A stretch of DNA of 64,000 bases from a candidate division KSB1 bacterium. GTDB lineage: Bacteria; Zhuqueibacterota; Zhuqueibacteria; JANLFK01; Oleimicrobiaceae. The position numbers and the translations under genes were made by a program. How positions within the stretch are numbered: the first letter of the stretch is position 1; the number at the start of each line of letters is the position of its first letter. The DNA lies in assembly GCA_024655945.1 (NCBI GenBank), contig JANLFK010000009.1, forward strand, positions 88,353-152,352, read 5' to 3'. This document shows, in pieces, positions 7,911-16,021 of this stretch. Under the pieces are notes generated by a model. The model saw only the letters and a list, made by a program, of their open reading frames with translations. It had not been told where the DNA came from and made no database searches.

Positions 7911-8917
7911 GCACCATCGCTTTTTCCGAAGCCATAGATGCCGCGCTGGCGCAGGCGATGGCCGAGGACGAGAGGATCGTGCTCATAGGCGAGGATGTGC
8001 ATAGCATCCACCTCGAGCTCTACGTGCGCTTCGGTGAGCGGCGTGTGCGGCCCACGCCCATCAGTGAGGCGGCTTTTGTGGGAGCAGCCGTCGGCGCGGC
8101 TATGGCCGGCCTGCGTCCGGTGGTGGAGGTGATGCTCGTGGACTTTGTCACCGTGGCGGCAGATGCATTGGTCAACCACGCGGCAAAGATCGAGGCCATG
8201 TCGGGCGGCAGGTGGCCCGTGCCGCTGGTGGTACGTGCTACCTGCGGCGGAGGCTACGGCGACGGCGGCCAACACGAGCAGAGCCTGTGGGGGTGGCTTG
8301 CCCACATTCCGGAGTTGGCGGTGGTCGTGCCTTCCAATCCCTTGGACGCCGGCAGTCTCATGCTTGGCGCTCTGGCCTATGGCAGACCCGTGGTGTTTCT
8401 CGAGCACAAGATGCTCTCGAAGAGGTGGCTGGACTTTTTGGGAGGTGGAGGCCGGGTGACGGTGCACTTCGAGGTGCCCAAGGCTGGGGCGGAGGCGCGA
8501 GGCCCGAGGCGATGGAAACCCCTGGAACCGGGCAAAGCTGCAGTGCTGCGCGAAGGAAAGGACCTCACCATTGTCAGCGTTGGCCTTGGTGTGCATCAAG
8601 CCTTGCAGGCTGCCGCGGCCCTCGCGGAGCAAGGAGTTGCGGCAGGCGTGGTGGACCTGAGGTGCGTTCGTCCCCTCGATCGCGAAACGGTTTGTCGCCA
8701 GCTGCAGCACATCGGCAGGCTGCTGGTGGTGGACGAAGACTACAAGGAGTTCGGTCTTTCTGGCGAACTGGCAGCCACCGCTCTGGAGGCAGGGCTTGCA
8801 GTACGATTTGCCCGCGTGTGTACCGAGGAGACCATCCCCTATGCGCGGGCGCTCGAGGCCCAGACGTTGCCCTCTGCGGAGCGGATCATGGCGGCAGCGG
8901 AAAAGCTTTTGTCCTGA
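7907..8917 (+). CDS. 2-oxoacid dehydrogenase E1 beta subunit
   Basis: The transketolase-like beta half of the E1 heterotetramer, 336 residues. Family marks are the N-terminal FSEAIDAALAQAMAEDERIV and LIGEDV, then TPISEAAFVGAAVGAAMAGLRPVVE, the strongly conserved GGGYGDGGQHEQS loop carrying the active-site His, and VVPSNPLDAGSL. The C-terminal transketolase domain includes VVDLRCVRPLD and LVVDEDYKEFG. Its ATG overlaps the alpha stop (ATGA), typical of translational coupling and equal stoichiometry. The partner E2/E3 must be elsewhere. Confidence 0.88.
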   Translation: MSTIAFSEAIDAALAQAMAEDERIVLIGEDVHSIHLELYVRFGERRVRPTPISEAAFVGAAVGAAMAGLRPVVEVMLVDFVTVAADALVNHAAKIEAMSGGRWPVPLVVRATCGGGYGDGGQHEQSLWGWLAHIPELAVVVPSNPLDAGSLMLGALAYGRPVVFLEHKMLSKRWLDFLGGGGRVTVHFEVPKAGAEARGPRRWKPLEPGKAAVLREGKDLTIVSVGLGVHQALQAAAALAEQGVAAGVVDLRCVRPLDRETVCRQLQHIGRLLVVDEDYKEFGLSGELAATALEAGLAVRFARVCTEETIPYARALEAQTLPSAERIMAAAEKLLS

Positions 8918-8986
8918 GCGATGCAGCTGCGGCGACCAGTCTGTTCAGGCTTCGGCGATGTGGCAGAGGTAGAAAGAAAAGGATCG

Positions 8987-9544
8987 ATGCAGGAATTTGC
9001 GCACACGCTGGTGACGACGAAAATGGGCACCGTGGCCATGGTCTGGCAGGAGACTGCAGCGGGACCGCAGGTGCTCAGAATCTTTTTGCCTCAGGAGGAA
9101 CGTGCGGCCCGGCAGGCCGTGTCGGCCACCTATCCCGGCGCCGAGCACAGACATTGTGCGCAGGTCGATGAGCTGGGCAGTGCTCTGCAACGTTTCCTTC
9201 GCGGCGAAGAGATTCGGCTCCCGCTGGGGCTGCTGGCCTTGGACCACTGTTCCCCGTTTCAGAAAAGCGTACTCCTTGCCGACTGGCAGATTCCCCGCGG
9301 CTGGGTGAGCACCTACGGCGCCATCGCCCGTCGGGTGGGGCGCCCTGGGGCAGCGCGCGCGGTGGGAAGAGCCTTGGCGTGCAACCGGTTCCCGCTGGTC
9401 ATCCCCTGCCACCGGGTGGTTGCTTCGGACCGGACCTTGGGTGGATTCCAAGGCGGGCTGGCTATCAAACGAGCGTTGCTGGAGCTGGAAGGGGTGCCCT
9501 TTGACGGCAATGGCCGGGTGCTTGCTCAGCGTGTCTATCGATAG
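8987..9544 (+). CDS. ogt: Methylated-DNA--protein-cysteine methyltransferase
   Basis: Suicide DNA repair protein that takes alkyl groups from O6-alkylguanine onto its own Cys. The C-terminal domain has the recognition helix region GWVSTYGAIARRVGRPGAARAV and the active site IPCHRVV with acceptor Cys141, then GGFQGGLAIKRALLELEG. The N-terminal ~80 residues form the usual poorly conserved domain; there is no Ada-type zinc domain. ATG 8987 lies downstream of a purine-rich AGAAAGAAAAGG; the frame is open back to 8921 but those residues do not fit. It probably belongs to the same long plus-strand run. Ogt and Ada C-terminal types cannot be separated here. Confidence 0.92.
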   Translation: MQEFAHTLVTTKMGTVAMVWQETAAGPQVLRIFLPQEERAARQAVSATYPGAEHRHCAQVDELGSALQRFLRGEEIRLPLGLLALDHCSPFQKSVLLADWQIPRGWVSTYGAIARRVGRPGAARAVGRALACNRFPLVIPCHRVVASDRTLGGFQGGLAIKRALLELEGVPFDGNGRVLAQRVYR

Positions 9545-9582
9545 TCTGGGCTGCTTTGGCATCGCGATGAGGAGTAGAGAGG

Positions 9583-10458
9583 ATGAAGATCCGCTGTTGG
9601 GGCGCACGAGGGTCGATCCCCGTATCAGGGAGTGAATACTTGCGCTTCGGGGGGAGCACCACCTGTTTGGAAATTCAGACGGCAGACGGCCAGACGGTCA
9701 TCGTGGATGCTGGTTCAGGCATCCGCCGCCTTGGCCACCAGCTCTTGGCGCGCGGCGAGAAGAGCTACCGCCTGCTCCTTACCCATGTCCATCTTGACCA
9801 CGTGCTGGGTCTGCCCTTTTTCCGTCCCGTGTACGACGAGGAGGCAACCCTGCAGGTCTACGGCTGCCCCTTTGAGCGGAGTTCGATGCAAGAGTTGCTT
9901 GCGGACACCTTACGCGCCCCGACCTTTCCCGTGGACCTCAGCATGTTCAAGGCGCACCTGTCCTTCCACAGCGTGGACACCCAGCCTTTCCTGATCGGCT
10001 CAATGCGGGTGAGCCCCATCTACTTGAGCCACCCGAACATGGGCGTGGGCTACAAGTTCGAGGAAGAAGGGCGAGTGCTGGTCTTTTTGACCGACAATGA
10101 GCTTGCGCATCGCCACCCGGGCGGCCTTGATTTCGACGCGTACGTCCAAGCCTGCGTGGGTGCGGACCTGCTCATCCACGATGCCGAGTTCACGCCGGAG
10201 GAGTACGCGCACCGGAGCAAGTGGGGACACTCGGCCTTCACCGACGCGCTGCGCCTGGCCATGGAAGCCAAGGCCAAAGCCTTTGGGCTCTTTCACCACA
10301 ACCAGGACCGGACCGATCACACCCTGGAGCAGATAGTGGAGGAGTGTCGCCGCATTGTTCGGGATGTGGAACCACAGCTATCGTGCTTTGCGGTGTCCGA
10401 GGGGATGGAGATGGCGCTGCCTCCATCTAACGGAGTCTCTGTGAATGGTAGCTCATGA
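9583..10458 (+). CDS. MBL-fold metallo-hydrolase
   Basis: A 291-residue metallo-beta-lactamase-fold hydrolase of the PhnP/cyclic-phosphodiesterase-like group. It starts MKIRCWGARGSIPVSG and has FGGSTTCLEI, VDAGSGIRRLG, the metal motif LTHVHLDHVLGL (HxHxDH), a later NMGVGYKFEE...FLTDNE, LLIHDAEFTPEE, and a C-terminal LFHHNQDRTD with the final His ligands. Members hydrolyse phosphodiesters or related esters, but substrates are mostly unknown. ATG 9583 follows an AGTAGAGAGG site. The last codons overlap the next gene by 14 bases. Confidence 0.85.
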   Translation: MKIRCWGARGSIPVSGSEYLRFGGSTTCLEIQTADGQTVIVDAGSGIRRLGHQLLARGEKSYRLLLTHVHLDHVLGLPFFRPVYDEEATLQVYGCPFERSSMQELLADTLRAPTFPVDLSMFKAHLSFHSVDTQPFLIGSMRVSPIYLSHPNMGVGYKFEEEGRVLVFLTDNELAHRHPGGLDFDAYVQACVGADLLIHDAEFTPEEYAHRSKWGHSAFTDALRLAMEAKAKAFGLFHHNQDRTDHTLEQIVEECRRIVRDVEPQLSCFAVSEGMEMALPPSNGVSVNGSS

Positions 10459-11404
10459 GCCTGTGCCCAAGTCCTGGCCGCGCGTGGCACTGCTTGCCTT
10501 GGGCGCATGCATGCTCTGGTCCACGGCCTTTGTTGGGGTGAAGTACGGTCTGGGTTTCGTGCGTCCCCTGTCGTTCGCGGGCATGCGCTTTTTGCTCTCC
10601 GGGCCGCTTCTGCTGCCGTTGGTCAAAGGACATGCGCGGGCCTTGGCCGAGCTGCGCCGGGGCCTGCGCACGGTGCTCTTGGTGACGCTCTTCCAGTCGG
10701 TGTTGCTCTATGCCTCGTTCTTCGTGGGCATGACGCTGGTATCAGGGGCGCTGGGGGCCATCGTGGTGGGCTCTTCGCCATTGGTGGCGGCGGTGGTTGC
10801 CCACTTTGCCATGGACAACGACGAGATGACGCTCCCCAAAGCAGCGGCTATCACCGGCGGGATGACCGGCATTTGCATCATCAGCCTGAGTCGCCAACCG
10901 TGGACTGCGGCCGGGTTGTGGGAGCTGCTTGGTGTCGTATTGCTGCTGCTCGGGGCTGTTTTCTCCGCGGTGGGCAACGTGCTAGTGGCCCGTGACAGGC
11001 GCAGCGTACACCCGGTGGCGCTGAGCGCGGCGCACTTTCTGCTCGGTGGTGCGGTGCTGTTGGCCGTGTCGCTTCCCATCGAGGGCCCGCCTCGGCTGGC
11101 TCTGCCGTGGCCATTCTGGGGCACCTTGCTCTGGTTGGCCCTGCTCTCTGCGGTGGCTTTCTCGGTCTGGTTTTCGCTGCTCACCATGCCCGGGGCGAAG
11201 GTGTCGGAGCTGAACCTGTGGAAGTTCGTCATTCCGGTGTTTGGTGCGCTGTTCAGCTGGTTGTTGCTGCCCGAGGAGAAGCCAGAGCTGCTCACGGTGC
11301 TGGGCATGCTTTGCGTGGCCTCCTCAGTTCTGGGTTATGGGCTAAAGGTGGCGCGGCGAGGGTCCGTCCAGCTGATTACAAGCCCGCCACCACCGGCCGG
11401 ATGA
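10445..11404 (+). CDS. EamA/DMT-family transporter
   Basis: A 319-residue inner-membrane protein with ten hydrophobic segments arranged as two EamA repeats. The first begins LLALGACMLWSTAFVGVKYG (residues about 13-32) and the second around residues 150-300. A short soluble tail ends the protein. The drug/metabolite transporter superfamily exports amino acids, nucleotides or other metabolites; no substrate is predicted. ATG 10445 lies inside the end of the preceding MBL gene, suggesting translational coupling. Confidence 0.85.
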   Translation: MVAHEPVPKSWPRVALLALGACMLWSTAFVGVKYGLGFVRPLSFAGMRFLLSGPLLLPLVKGHARALAELRRGLRTVLLVTLFQSVLLYASFFVGMTLVSGALGAIVVGSSPLVAAVVAHFAMDNDEMTLPKAAAITGGMTGICIISLSRQPWTAAGLWELLGVVLLLLGAVFSAVGNVLVARDRRSVHPVALSAAHFLLGGAVLLAVSLPIEGPPRLALPWPFWGTLLWLALLSAVAFSVWFSLLTMPGAKVSELNLWKFVIPVFGALFSWLLLPEEKPELLTVLGMLCVASSVLGYGLKVARRGSVQLITSPPPPAG

Positions 11405-11435
11405 CGGGCGAATGGAAATATCGAGGAGTACTCTT

Positions 11436-12266
11436 ATGCCGGAGGATCCAATTGCCCGTTTCCAACAGGAGAGGCAACTGCTCAACGATATCGTCATGAA
11501 ATACGCTGGCCTGGCTACGAGGCGTTTCTTCAGCCTGGATGGGCAGGTCTATCGCCCAGGCAGGCTGCCCGGGCGGATGAAGGAACTCATGGGACTGGTT
11601 GCTTCCCTGGTGCTGCGCTGTGACGATTGTGTGACCTACCATCTCATCCGTTGCTACGAGGAGCAGGTGAGCAGCGAGGAAGTGGAGGAGGCATTGGCCA
11701 TCGGCCTGGTGGTGGGCGGTTCGATTACCATTCCCCACCTGCGGCGGGCCATGCGCTACTGGGACGAGCTGCAGCAACGAACGTCAAGCACCGGGGCGAC
11801 CCCGCTGCCGCAGAACCTGGCAGCCCTGCTCCGCACCGTTGCCACCATCGTCGAGTGGCCGGGGGAGAGGAGGCGAAAACTGCAGGCCATATCCAACCTC
11901 CTCAAAAACCAGGTGGAACACTACGACTGGGTGGGATTCTACCTGGTGGAAGAGGAACCTGGCCTCTTGGTGCTCGGACCGTTCGCCGGTGCGCCCACCG
12001 AGCATGTGCGCATCCCCTTTGGCAAAGGGGTATGTGGACGGGCGGCGGCCGAACAGAAGACCGTGGTGGTGCAAGATGTGGCCAAGGAGCAGAACTATTT
12101 GGCCTGCAGCGTCCATGTCAAGTCGGAAATCGTGGTGCCACTATTGAAGAACGGGCAGGTCCTTGGCGAGTTGGACATCGATTCGCACAAGTTGGCTGCA
12201 TTCGACGAGCACGATCGGCGCTTTCTGGAGGCAGTGGCCGAGCTCGTCGTCCAGGCGTGGGACTGA
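11436..12266 (+). CDS. Carboxymuconolactone decarboxylase-like domain fused to free-methionine-(R)-sulfoxide reductase-type GAF domain
   Basis: A 276-residue two-domain protein. The N-terminal half (about 20-115) is AhpD/carboxymuconolactone-decarboxylase-like with the redox motif RCDDCVTYH (Cys62, Cys65, His69). The C-terminal half (about 125-276) is a GAF domain of the free-Met-(R)-sulfoxide reductase type: YDWVGFYL, LVLGPFAG, IPFGKGVCG, LACS, SEIVVPL, GELDIDSH and AAFDEHD. Cys200 and Cys224 are 24 residues apart, the same spacing as the resolving and catalytic Cys (94 and 118) of the E. coli enzyme; the position of E. coli Cys84 is a His here. ATG 11436 has GAGGAG 7 bases upstream; ATG 11412 is an upstream alternative. 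The AhpD-like half might recycle the reductase half through a dithiol, which is inference. Confidence 0.8.
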   Translation: MPEDPIARFQQERQLLNDIVMKYAGLATRRFFSLDGQVYRPGRLPGRMKELMGLVASLVLRCDDCVTYHLIRCYEEQVSSEEVEEALAIGLVVGGSITIPHLRRAMRYWDELQQRTSSTGATPLPQNLAALLRTVATIVEWPGERRRKLQAISNLLKNQVEHYDWVGFYLVEEEPGLLVLGPFAGAPTEHVRIPFGKGVCGRAAAEQKTVVVQDVAKEQNYLACSVHVKSEIVVPLLKNGQVLGELDIDSHKLAAFDEHDRRFLEAVAELVVQAWD

Positions 12267-12301
12267 GAATTGGAGGCTATGTGCGGAGGATCTTTTGGCC
12301 A

Positions 12302-13996
12302 ATGACACGCGCGAGCAAGCGTCGTTGCTGCCGCTTGCCTTGCGTCCTCTGTTTGGGGCAACTCGTGGGGGTGGCCATGGCGCTTTTCAGCTGGCAGGCC
12401 CCGGCCTGCGCTCAAGGGGCGCTCTTGCTGATGGGTGGTGGCGACGATCGGGGTGCGTGGGCCTACCCAGTCTTTCGTTGGTTTGTCCAGCAGGCCGACT
12501 CCGGCAAGATCATCAACATCGACGTGGACGAAACTGCTGCCAGCTACGCGGCCACTTTCAAAGCGTGGGGCGCGGCCGCCAGTAGCCACCCCTTGCAAAT
12601 CGCCACGCGCGCCAGCGCCAACGACTCCACCACTTACCGCGAGCTGGTCTCTGCCTCAGGCATCTTCATCGAAGGGGGCGACCAGTGGGACTATGTCTCT
12701 ACCTGGAGGGGAACCCTGGTGGAGAAGGCTATCGAGGAGGTCTTTGCGCGCGGTGGCGTTATAGGTGGGACCAGCGCCGGGCTGGCAGTCTTGGGCGAGG
12801 TGGTGTTCGACGCCGCCTATGGCACCGCCTATCCCGAGTATGCGGCCTACAACCCCTACTATTCGCGCATTCACTTCACCGATGACTTTCTGGACATTTT
12901 GCCGGGCGTGCTCACCGATTCGCACTTTCAGACTCGCGCCCGCCTCGGGCGGCTGGTCCCTATGCTGGCACGGCGCATCCAGGATTACGCCCAACCTTGC
13001 TTGACGGCCATAGGGGTGGACGAGAGCACGGCGCTGTGCATCAATCCAGACCTCACCGCGGTGGCCTACGGGGTGGGCTCGGTGACGATTCTTTACCGCA
13101 GCGGGAATTCGCGCATTGTGTGCGAGCCGAACCGGCCGGTGACGTTCACCGACATCCATTTCGACCAGCTCATTTGGGGAGCCGTCTACGACCTGCGCAC
13201 CCGCACCCTCATTGACCCAGGCCCGTATCTGCGTCCGTTGCCCGCTCCGGCGCAACCCGGTGTCTTTACGCCCCTGCTCCTGTACGGCGGGGCCGACAGC
13301 ACTGCCGAAATGGGGGAGGTGGTGATCACCAATCTCACCAGCGGCCAGAACAACGCTTTCTACGGACGCCTTGGGCAACGACCTGGTCGAGGACTGGTGC
13401 CGCAGGCGGTGCTTGTCCCCAAGGTGTGGAACAACCGCACTTTTGCCCCGAACCGTATCGTTGGCGGCCAGTGGGGTGTGGCAACCAACCCGGGGTATAC
13501 CGCCCTTTACCTGGGCGACAATAGCACGTGCACCATGGACGCAAGCGGCACTGTGACAGTGGATGTGTTGGCCTATGTGTTGGACACCTCGACCGCCACG
13601 CATACTGGCGTGCCAGCCGGGACCAATGTGCCAGGCATCGTGGGGGCGCGGCTCCACTTTTTGGCCAGTGGCGACCGCTACGATTTGGCCCGACATGAGG
13701 TGGTGACAGCGGTGGGAGCCAAGTTGGCACCTCTCCCGCAGACGCACCTGCTGGTGCACAACTTCCCGAATCCCTTTTTCGGGAAGACGTGTTTCTCGTA
13801 CTACCTGCCGGCCCCGGGGGAAGTGACACTGGAGATGTTCAACGTCCGTGGGCAACAGGTCGGCCAGATCCATGGTCAGTGGCAGGAGCCAGGTTGGCAC
13901 ACGACGGAGTGGCAGACCTCTCTGCCGCGTGGTCTCTATTTGTATCGCCTTATCACCCAGGCGGGATGCGCCATGGGCAGGTGTGTCGTGAGATAA
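12302..13996 (+). CDS. Secreted cyanophycinase-like S51 peptidase with T9SS sorting domain
   Basis: A 564-residue exported protein. A basic, Cys-rich N-terminus and hydrophobic stretch ending ACAQG form a signal peptide. The catalytic part is cyanophycinase-like (peptidase family S51): LLLMGGGDDRG, a DVDETAASYA region, FIEGGDQW and IGGTSAGLAV with nucleophile Ser158. A middle region (about 310-480) has no clear assignment. The last ~80 residues, beginning HNFPNPFFGKTCFSYYLPAP and containing MFNVRGQQV and PRGLYLYRL, are a type IX secretion C-terminal sorting domain. Start: ATG 12302 with GGAGGA 11 bases upstream, or GTG 12281 with GGAGG 4 bases upstream. Natural substrates may be cyanophycin or other isoaspartyl peptides. 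T9SS machinery genes are not in the window. Confidence 0.82.
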   Translation: MTRASKRRCCRLPCVLCLGQLVGVAMALFSWQAPACAQGALLLMGGGDDRGAWAYPVFRWFVQQADSGKIINIDVDETAASYAATFKAWGAAASSHPLQIATRASANDSTTYRELVSASGIFIEGGDQWDYVSTWRGTLVEKAIEEVFARGGVIGGTSAGLAVLGEVVFDAAYGTAYPEYAAYNPYYSRIHFTDDFLDILPGVLTDSHFQTRARLGRLVPMLARRIQDYAQPCLTAIGVDESTALCINPDLTAVAYGVGSVTILYRSGNSRIVCEPNRPVTFTDIHFDQLIWGAVYDLRTRTLIDPGPYLRPLPAPAQPGVFTPLLLYGGADSTAEMGEVVITNLTSGQNNAFYGRLGQRPGRGLVPQAVLVPKVWNNRTFAPNRIVGGQWGVATNPGYTALYLGDNSTCTMDASGTVTVDVLAYVLDTSTATHTGVPAGTNVPGIVGARLHFLASGDRYDLARHEVVTAVGAKLAPLPQTHLLVHNFPNPFFGKTCFSYYLPAPGEVTLEMFNVRGQQVGQIHGQWQEPGWHTTEWQTSLPRGLYLYRLITQAGCAMGRCVVR

Positions 13997-14024
13997 GGTA
14001 CTTCGCCAGTTATACTGCGGAACA

Positions 14025-15584
14025 ATGGTGCGACGACGGTTGCACATACTGCTGGTCAATCCGTGGATCCACGATTTTGCCGCCTATGACTTTTGGGCAA
14101 GGCCGTTGGGTCTGCTTTATGTGGGAAGCGTGCTGCGGGACGCCGGTTGCACACTCTCGCTGGTCGACTGCATGGACCGCCGGCATCCGGCGGTGGCGGT
14201 AGCAGTGGGTCCTCTGCGCGAGCGGGGCGATGGCACTGGCAAGTTCTTCCGCCAACCGATCGCCAAGCCTGCGGTGGTGCGACATGTGCCGCGGGTTTTC
14301 TGTCGTTGCGGCATGCCCGTGCAGGTCTTTGCCCGCCAGCTCAGGGGGCTGGCCAGGCCCAATGCCATTCTGGTGACCTCCGGGATGACCTACTGGTACA
14401 CTGGCCTTGCCGAAACGGTGAGCATCCTCCGCGAGGCCTTCCCGGGTGTGCCGGTGGTGGTTGGCGGGATCTACGCCTCGCTCTGTCCGGAACACGCACA
14501 GCAGACTCTGGCACCGGAGGCGCTGGTGCAAGGCCCCGGCGAGAACGCGGTGGTGCAGGTGGTCAATCGTCTTTGCGCTGCCGAGCTTCCGGAGGCCCGC
14601 TACGGAGGCCTTGATGAGCTGCCATATCCTGCTTACGACCTTTACCCAGAGCTGGAGGCGGTAGCGGTTCTTACTTCGCGGGGCTGTCCCTATCGCTGCA
14701 GCTTCTGTGCGTCGGCTCTGTTGACGGAAGGCTTTGCCCAGCGAATGCCGGAGGCGGTCGTCGATGAGATTGCGCATTGGGTGGGCCGGGGCGCCCGACA
14801 CATTGCCTTTTACGACGATGCCCTGTTCCTGCGCGCCGATGAGCACATCAAGCCGCTATTGGAGCTGGTGCTTCGCCGCGGAGTGAAGGCGCAGTTTCAC
14901 ACGCCCAACGGCGTACAGCCCAGGGCTGTGGACCGGGAACTGGCCAGGCTGCTCCGACAGGCCGGCTTTGCCACGCTGCGCTTGAGCTTCGAGACGGTGA
15001 ATGAGGCCAGGCAGAAGGACATGAGCGGCAAGGTCAGCGGCGAGGACCTGGCCCGCGCGCTGGATGCTTTGGCCCAGGCAGGGTTCCGGCGCCGGGACAT
15101 CGGCGTCTACCTGCTCATGGGTTTGCCGGGACAAAAGGCCGAAGAGGTGGTGGAGAGCATTCTGTTTGTGGCGCGGCTTGGCGCCAGGGTGTGCCTGGCT
15201 TGTTTTTCGCCCATACCTGGCACGCCTGAGTGGCAGCGCGCGGTGACAAGTGGAGCCCTCGCACCTGAGGTAGACCCCCTGCTGTGTAACGAGTCAGTCT
15301 ATCCCCTGAGTGGCGACCAGCGAGACTACTGGTCTTTTGTCCGTTTGCGCAACCTTGCCACCGCGGTGAACAGGGTTGTTGCGGCAGGAGGATCGATCAT
15401 CGCCCTTCCGGCCAAGGAAGCAATTCTGCATGAGATCGTGCGTCCACGCTTGAGGAGCATGGAGGCGTTTTTCCGCAGCCGCTTCTCTGCCGGCGCCACG
15501 CCTTGCCTGCAGGGAGAGGTAGCGCAACGTCCGTGTGGAACAACAGGAGAGGAGAGGAAAAAGTGCGCACCTATTGGGCAGTAA
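14025..15584 (+). CDS. B12-binding-domain radical SAM protein
   Basis: A 519-residue protein with an N-terminal cobalamin-binding-like region (LHILLVNPWIHDFAAYD..., PLGLLYVGSVLRDAG, residues about 5-190) and a radical SAM core with RGCPYRCSFCAS (CxxxCxxC). After that come FYDDALFL, SFETVNEARQKDMSGK and YLLMGLPGQ, as in the large family of methyltransferases and ring-forming enzymes related to BchE and hopanoid modifiers. The product cannot be predicted. The classic DxHxxG of the B12 fold is not evident, so cobalamin binding is uncertain. ATG 14025 is 28 bases after the previous stop. The end overlaps the next gene by 22 bases. Confidence 0.8.
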   Translation: MVRRRLHILLVNPWIHDFAAYDFWARPLGLLYVGSVLRDAGCTLSLVDCMDRRHPAVAVAVGPLRERGDGTGKFFRQPIAKPAVVRHVPRVFCRCGMPVQVFARQLRGLARPNAILVTSGMTYWYTGLAETVSILREAFPGVPVVVGGIYASLCPEHAQQTLAPEALVQGPGENAVVQVVNRLCAAELPEARYGGLDELPYPAYDLYPELEAVAVLTSRGCPYRCSFCASALLTEGFAQRMPEAVVDEIAHWVGRGARHIAFYDDALFLRADEHIKPLLELVLRRGVKAQFHTPNGVQPRAVDRELARLLRQAGFATLRLSFETVNEARQKDMSGKVSGEDLARALDALAQAGFRRRDIGVYLLMGLPGQKAEEVVESILFVARLGARVCLACFSPIPGTPEWQRAVTSGALAPEVDPLLCNESVYPLSGDQRDYWSFVRLRNLATAVNRVVAAGGSIIALPAKEAILHEIVRPRLRSMEAFFRSRFSAGATPCLQGEVAQRPCGTTGEERKKCAPIGQ

Positions 15585-16018
15585 TCGTTGCACTCGCGCT
15601 GGTCGCCGGCTGTCGGCCCCAGGGACCTGCTCCGGCTGGCCGGCAGGTGATTGCCACCGCTCAAGCCCCCGCGGCCATCGGGCCTTACAGCCAAGGCATC
15701 AAGGTGGGGAACATGCTGTTCACTTCGGGGCAAATTGCCATCGACCCGGCCACTGGGCAACTCCTCACCGGCAGCATCGAGGAGCAGACGCGGCGGGTAT
15801 TGGACAACTTGGGTGCCGTGCTCAAGGCGGCGGGGATGGATTTCGGCGACGTGGTGAGCGCCACCGTGTACATGGATGACATCGCCAACTATCCGGGCAT
15901 CAACGCGGTGTACGCGGAGTACTTTCCCAAGGACCCACCGGCGCGCTGTGCCATGCAGGTAGCGCGCCTGCCCAAGGGGGCGGCAGTGGAAATTGCCCTG
16001 GTGGCCATCAAGGATTAG
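15563..16018 (+). CDS. RidA-family protein with lipoprotein signal
   Basis: RidA/YjgF proteins hydrolyse reactive enamines and imines such as 2-aminoacrylate. Residues about 30-151 are a complete RidA domain: APAAIGPYSQGIKVGNMLFTSGQ, the signature PPARCAMQVARLPKGAAVEI with the conserved Arg, and a normal C-terminus. Unusually, translation from GTG 15563 (site AGGAGAGGA just upstream) gives a lipoprotein signal, TYWAVIVALALVAGC, with Cys17 in a good lipobox. RidA is usually cytosolic, so this form would sit at a membrane facing the periplasm. The gene overlaps the preceding radical SAM gene by 22 bases. Confidence 0.85.
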   Translation: MRTYWAVIVALALVAGCRPQGPAPAGRQVIATAQAPAAIGPYSQGIKVGNMLFTSGQIAIDPATGQLLTGSIEEQTRRVLDNLGAVLKAAGMDFGDVVSATVYMDDIANYPGINAVYAEYFPKDPPARCAMQVARLPKGAAVEIALVAIKD

Positions 16019-16021
16019 CGG

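Noticed and set aside
11627..12301. Extension of the cyanophycinase-like gene upstream through the CMD-GAF gene
   Set aside because: The frame happens to be open, but the overlapping gene is clearly coding in another frame and the signal peptide begins at 12281-12302.
12656..14059. Long open frame antisense to the cyanophycinase-like gene
   Set aside because: The plus-strand product has signal, nucleophile and sorting domains; the antisense translation is rich in Arg/His/Gly and shows no family.
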